From positions 1-64,000 of the forward strand of contig NZ_JOCT01000042.1 of NCBI RefSeq assembly GCF_000717875.1: a stretch of 64,000 nucleotides of DNA, in the 5' to 3' direction. Made by a program: the position numbers and the translations under genes. Each line of letters starts with the position of its first letter. Position 1 is the first letter of the stretch. The notes beneath the pieces are model-generated. The model searched no databases. It was not told the DNA's origin and saw nothing but the letters and a program-made list of their open reading frames with translations. This document shows, one piece after another, positions 60,632-64,000 of this stretch. The stretch is from Streptomyces sp. NRRL S-455. Its GTDB lineage: Bacteria > Actinomycetota > Actinomycetes > Streptomycetales > Streptomycetaceae.

Positions 60632-61555
60632 ATGACGTCGCCGACGACCTTCCAGCCGGTCCTGGAGCGCATCGCCGAGGAGATCGAGCGGACCCCCGGC
60701 CGCGGCCGGCCCGCCGACTACATCCCGGCGCTCGCCGCCCGCGACCCGCGCAGCTTCGGCATGGCCGTCGCCGAACCGGACGGCACGGTGTACGGCGTGG
60801 GGGACTGGCGGCAGCCGTTCTCCGCGCAGTCCCTCACCAAGGTCTTCACCCTCGCCCTGGAGCTGGCCCGCGAGGGCGACGCCCTGTGGGAGCACGTCGG
60901 CCGCGAGCCCTCGGGCAACCCCTTCAACTCCCTGGTCCAGCTGGAGTACGAGAACGGCATCCCGCGCAACCCCTTCATCAACGCGGGCGCCCTCGTCGTC
61001 ACCGACCGCCTCCACACCCGCACCGGTGACGCGTCGGGCGAACTGCTCGAGTTCCTGCGGGCGGAGAGCGGCAACCCTGCGCTCACCTTCGACGAGGAGG
61101 TCGCCGCCTCGGAGTCCGCCCACGGCGACCGCAACGCCGCGCTCGGCCACTTCATGGCGTCCTACCGCAACATCGACAACCCGGTGCCGGTCCTGCTCGA
61201 GCAGTACTTCCGGCAGTGCTCGATCGCCGCGTCCTGCGCCGACCTCGCCCTGGCCACGACCTTCCTCGCCCGGCACGGCATACGCGCCGACGGCACCCGC
61301 CTGCTGACCCGCAGCCAGGCCAAGCAGATCAACGCGATCATGCTGACCTGCGGGACGTACGACGCGGCGGGCGACTTCGCCTACCGGGTCGGCCTGCCCG
61401 GCAAGAGCGGCGTGGGCGGCGGCATCATCGCGGTCGTCCCCGGCCGTTGCACGCTGTGCGTGTGGAGCCCGGGCCTGGACGAACGGGGCAACTCGGTGGC
61501 CGGCGTGGCCGCCCTGGACAGGTTCACGACACTGACGGGCCTGTCGGTGTTCTGA
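60632..61555 (+). CDS. glsA: Glutaminase
   Basis: This 307-residue serine-dependent glutaminase converts glutamine to glutamate and ammonia. The S-x-x-K pair is in [10 protein letters not shown], with N-A-G-A-L-V-V, a Y-x-x-Q/C-S-I segment (Q-C-S-I-A-A-S-C) and the G-V-G-G-G-I motif near the end. ATG 60632 ([11 protein letters not shown]) is chosen; ATG 60623 is also possible, and GAGGGGAGA lies just upstream. The aspA frame runs into it without a stop, so a fused protein could also be made. It ends the asparagine/aspartate/glutamine operon. Confidence 0.87.
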   Translation: MTSPTTFQPVLERIAEEIERTPGRGRPADYIPALAARDPRSFGMAVAEPDGTVYGVGDWRQPFSAQSLTKVFTLALELAREGDALWEHVGREPSGNPFNSLVQLEYENGIPRNPFINAGALVVTDRLHTRTGDASGELLEFLRAESGNPALTFDEEVAASESAHGDRNAALGHFMASYRNIDNPVPVLLEQYFRQCSIAASCADLALATTFLARHGIRADGTRLLTRSQAKQINAIMLTCGTYDAAGDFAYRVGLPGKSGVGGGIIAVVPGRCTLCVWSPGLDERGNSVAGVAALDRFTTLTGLSVF

Positions 61556-61569
61556 CCGTACCTTTCGAC

Positions 61570-61619
61570 GTGGCTGGGCACACCCCTTCAGGGGCGCGGG
61601 GAACCGCGTGACCAGCCAC
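61570..61619. repeat. Streptomycete-type intergenic palindromic repeat
   Basis: A 50-bp near-palindrome begins GTGGCTGG, turns at CCCCTTCAGGGG and ends ACCAGCCAC, with GCGCGGGGAAC in the second arm. This is the common streptomycete intergenic hairpin also seen as a half at 59359-59394. It lies 14 bp after the glutaminase stop and may act as its terminator. Confidence 0.65.
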
Positions 61620-61769
61620 CGCGCACCCGCACCCCGCGCACCACCGCACCCGGCAGACGGGACGCAGCCCTTGACGCACCGCGGCTGATCACCGGCCGGT
61701 CACACCGCCGCTTCCTCCCGGCACCAACCGCGTCAACTTCCAGCCACCCGGAATCGAGAGGCTGACCGA

Positions 61770-63173
61770 GTGTTGGCCATGGCTCCCCTCGTAGATCTCC
61801 GCCGCTGCCAGATACTGGGTCTGGCCGGCACCGCCTTCCTCGCAGCGGGCGGTGAGACATCCGGAGCGCTGCCCGTGCGGGAACTCCTCCACCCGGCCTC
61901 CGCACGCGCCGCCCTCGGGCTGGTCGGTGTCTACTTCGGCCTCGTCCTGCTGATCGCGGCCTGGGCCCTGCTGGGCCGTCTGGTCCGCGGACCCAGGCCG
62001 CCCACGCCCCGCGCCCTGCTGGCCGTCCTGGCCGTCTGGGCCGCCCCCCTGCTGGTCGCCCCGCCGCTGTTCAGCCGGGACGTCTACAGCTATCTCGCAC
62101 AGGGGGCGATGGTCGAGGCCCACCTGGACGTGTACGCGCACGGGCCCTCCCGGCTCGGCGGCCCGCTCGCCGACGAGGTCGCCCCGCTCTGGCGGCACAC
62201 CGGCGCCCCGTACGGCCCGGTCTTCCTCGCCGTCGCGGCGGCGCTGTCCGGTGTGACGCGTGGTGACCTGCCCGCGGGGCTGTTCGGGATGCGGCTCGTC
62301 GCGCTCGCCGGCGTGGCCCTGATGGCGGCCGCACTTCCTCGCCTCGCCCGCCGCAGCGGCGCCGACCCGTCCGCCGCGCTGTGGCTGGGCGCCCTCAACC
62401 CGCTCGTCCTGCTGCACCTGGTCGCGGGCGCCCACAACGACGCCGTCATGCTGGGCCTGCTCGGCGCGGGACTGGTGGCGGCGCTCGGCCGGTGGCCGGT
62501 CCTCGGAGCGGTCCTGGTGACGCTCGCGGCCCTGGTCAAGGCGCCCGCCGTGCTCGGGCTGGCCGCCGTCGTCGTCCTCCAGGTCCGCGCGGGGCGCGGC
62601 CCGGCGAGTGCTGTCCTGACGACCGCCGCCGCGGCGGCGGGGACGACCGTCGCCGCCACGGCCGTGGCCGGTACCGGCTACGGCTGGATAGCCGCCCTGA
62701 ACACCCCCGTCTCCCCTCAGAACTGGGCCCTGACCACGCTGCTGGGCCGTGCCACCCGGTCCCTGCTCGAACACCTCGGCAGCGATCTCGCGCCCCTGGC
62801 GATCCCCGCCTGGCACGCCCTGGGGGTCGTGGCGGCCGTCGTCGCGGTCGTCCTGATCTGGCTCCGGCTGCGCCCCCGGCCGTTGTACGCACTCGGCCTG
62901 AGCCTCGCGGCGGTGGCGGCCCTCGGCCCGGCGATCCGTCCCTGGTACGCCCTGTGGGGGCTGTTCCTCATCGCCGCCGCCGCGCCCAGCACCTCCGTAC
63001 GCCACCGGACGGCGGTCGTGACCGGTGTCCTCGCGCTCCTCGTCCTGCCCGGCGGCGGTCCGGCGGACACGGGGCACCTCGTGCTGGCCGTCTCGGGCGG
63101 CGCACTCGCGGTCGTCGTGCTGTGGCAGGCACACCAGGCCGAGCTCGCTCCGGCGCTGGGACGCGCGGCATGA
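61770..63173 (+). CDS. Polyprenol-phosphomannose-dependent alpha-1,6-mannosyltransferase (MptB/MptA-like)
   Basis: This 467-residue protein has about 12 helices and the GT-C pattern of mycobacterial MptA/MptB: F-S-R-D-V-Y-S-Y-L-A-Q-G in the first large loop (with the catalytic Asp), V-Y-A-H-G-P, P-Y-G-P-V-F-L, L-N-P-L-V-L-L-H-L-V-A-G-A-H-N-D-A and L-V-K-A-P-A. It builds the alpha-1,6-mannan core of lipoglycans outside the membrane. GTG 61770 is chosen with GAGAGG upstream; ATG 61779 is an alternative. It is coupled (ATGA) to a second mannosyltransferase. Confidence 0.8.
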   Translation: MLAMAPLVDLRRCQILGLAGTAFLAAGGETSGALPVRELLHPASARAALGLVGVYFGLVLLIAAWALLGRLVRGPRPPTPRALLAVLAVWAAPLLVAPPLFSRDVYSYLAQGAMVEAHLDVYAHGPSRLGGPLADEVAPLWRHTGAPYGPVFLAVAAALSGVTRGDLPAGLFGMRLVALAGVALMAAALPRLARRSGADPSAALWLGALNPLVLLHLVAGAHNDAVMLGLLGAGLVAALGRWPVLGAVLVTLAALVKAPAVLGLAAVVVLQVRAGRGPASAVLTTAAAAAGTTVAATAVAGTGYGWIAALNTPVSPQNWALTTLLGRATRSLLEHLGSDLAPLAIPAWHALGVVAAVVAVVLIWLRLRPRPLYALGLSLAAVAALGPAIRPWYALWGLFLIAAAAPSTSVRHRTAVVTGVLALLVLPGGGPADTGHLVLAVSGGALAVVVLWQAHQAELAPALGRAA

Positions 63174-64000
63174 TCCCGGGCCTGCCGCGCACCGACCGGG
63201 GCCGGACGCTGCTGGTGCTCCTCCTCGCCACCGTGGTGACCGCCTTCACCGCGACCGTGCCCCTGCTGCGGGACTGGTTCGATCTGCGCGTCTACTACGG
63301 AAGCATCGACAGCTGGGTCCACCACGGCGGCCGGATCTACGACTACCGGGTGCCCGGCACGACCTACGGCTTCACCTACCCGCCGTTCGCCGCGGTCGTC
63401 ATGCTGCCCATGGCCCTGCTGGACCTGCGCACCGCCATCGCCGCCGCCCTGCTGCTCAACCTGGCGGCCCTGGCGGTGATCCTGCGCCTGCTCGCCGGGC
63501 CGTCCTGGCGGCGCCACGGCCGGTACGGGTGGGCCCTGACCGCCTGCCTGCTCGCCTTGTTCGAACCGCTCCGGGACACCTTCAGCTTCGGCCAGGTGAA
63601 CCTGCTGCTGCTGGCTCTCGTGCTCACCGACGCGACGTTGCTGGCCACCGGGCGCACCCGCTGGGCGGGCATCGGCATCGGACTCGCGGCCGCGATCAAG
63701 CTCACCCCGGCGCTGTTCATCGGTCTGCTGCTGGTGGCCGGACGATGGCGCGCGGCGGCGGTCGCCACGACCGTCGCCCTCGGGGCCACCGGCGTCGCGG
63801 CCTGGGTGGACCCCGACGCCTCGCGCTTCTACTGGACCGAGGCGCTGTGGGACACCGACCGCGTAGGCCGCCTCGGCTACGTCTCGAACCAGTCGGTCCA
63901 GGGCATCCTGGCACGCCTGGGCGAACCGGACCGGGCGGTGTGGGCGGCCGCGGTCGCGCTGATCTGTGCCGTGTGGGCGGTGCGGGCCCGCCGGGCGGTC
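63170..64000 (+). CDS. GT87-family mannosyltransferase, cut by the window end
   Basis: The frame from ATG 63170 stays open to the window end (277 codons). It encodes a membrane glycosyltransferase of the GT87 (alpha-1,2-mannosyltransferase, DUF2029) type: W-F-D-L-R-V-Y-Y-G after helix 1 (catalytic Asp), I-Y-D-Y, F-T-Y-P-P-F-A-A, F-G-Q-V-N-L-L-L-L and A-A-I-K-L-T-P-A-L. The ATG overlaps the stop of the MptB-like gene, so both act in the same mannan/lipoglycan pathway. The C-terminus is outside the window. Confidence 0.78.
   Translation, partial: MIPGLPRTDRGRTLLVLLLATVVTAFTATVPLLRDWFDLRVYYGSIDSWVHHGGRIYDYRVPGTTYGFTYPPFAAVVMLPMALLDLRTAIAAALLLNLAALAVILRLLAGPSWRRHGRYGWALTACLLALFEPLRDTFSFGQVNLLLLALVLTDATLLATGRTRWAGIGIGLAAAIKLTPALFIGLLLVAGRWRAAAVATTVALGATGVAAWVDPDASRFYWTEALWDTDRVGRLGYVSNQSVQGILARLGEPDRAVWAAAVALICAVWAVRARRAV

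Noticed and set aside
1..64000. tRNA, rRNA, CRISPR arrays, replication origin or prophage
   Set aside because: No tRNA-like clover-leaf, repeat-spacer pattern, DnaA-box cluster or phage structural gene was seen; the DnaB and IS pieces are isolated fragments.

Overview
The window is chromosomal DNA of a high-GC actinomycete, almost certainly a Streptomyces or close relative. The evidence is the very GC-rich coding sequence, the frequent GTG starts, the ATGA/GTGA gene overlaps, the families present (DUF2993 lipid-binding protein, double CrcB with DUF190, maltokinase-cap protein, MptB/GT87 mannosyltransferases) and two GTGGCTG...CGCGGGGAAC palindromic intergenic repeats typical of streptomycetes. 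All gene calls below come from reading translations, motifs and neighbours; no database search was run.

Layout. 0-2 kb: end of a class III aminotransferase, a deleted FAD/Fe-S oxidoreductase remnant and gabD (GABA-type catabolism). 2-4 kb: a P1B-4 metal ATPase behind an ArsR/SmtB-type operator. 4-8.5 kb: a galactoside operon (MFS permease, GH35 beta-galactosidase, LacI) with a perfect LacI palindrome in its promoter. 8.8-13.9 kb: maltokinase-cap protein, a class A beta-lactamase-like hydrolase, then a badly rearranged mhp (phenylpropionate meta-cleavage) locus made of in-frame chimeras, then a catalase. 13.9-19.7 kb: two paralogous TetR genes, a decayed membrane protein gene, a 14-TM drug exporter, a DUF2993 protein and a third TetR.

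19.8-25.8 kb: an intact five-gene aromatic operon (extradiol dioxygenase, FAH-family hydrolase, FAD hydroxylase, acetoacetyl-CoA synthetase, DoxX-like protein), read here as an orcinol-like route giving pyruvate plus acetoacetate. 25.9-26.9 kb: IS remnants. 26.9-42.1 kb: a second aromatic locus with acyl-CoA ligase, flavin reductase and two-component oxygenase, and further on maleylacetate reductase, hydroxyquinol 1,2-dioxygenase, FAD phenol hydroxylase and alpha/beta hydrolase. It is interrupted by a direct duplication of a LysR gene (about 1 kb, copies about 6.1 kb apart) and by DnaB, IS21 and IS5 debris. 42.1-43.9 kb: more gene remnants.

44-53 kb: SseB-like and MarR genes, then a complete galactan utilisation locus (secreted GH53 endo-galactanase, sugar ABC importer, GH42 beta-galactosidase, LacI). 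53.2-56 kb: ArsR-like regulator, fluoride exporter trio, UppP. 56-61.6 kb: an asparagine/aspartate/glutamine operon (GntR, permease, asparaginase, deleted aspA, glutaminase). 61.8-64 kb: lipoglycan mannosyltransferases running off the end.

The recurring oddity is the number of genes joined or shortened by deletion, several of them with the reading frame kept. At least nine such junctions are listed. Either this strain has a deletion-prone, decaying catabolic region, or the assembly carries collapse artefacts; read mapping across the junctions would decide.
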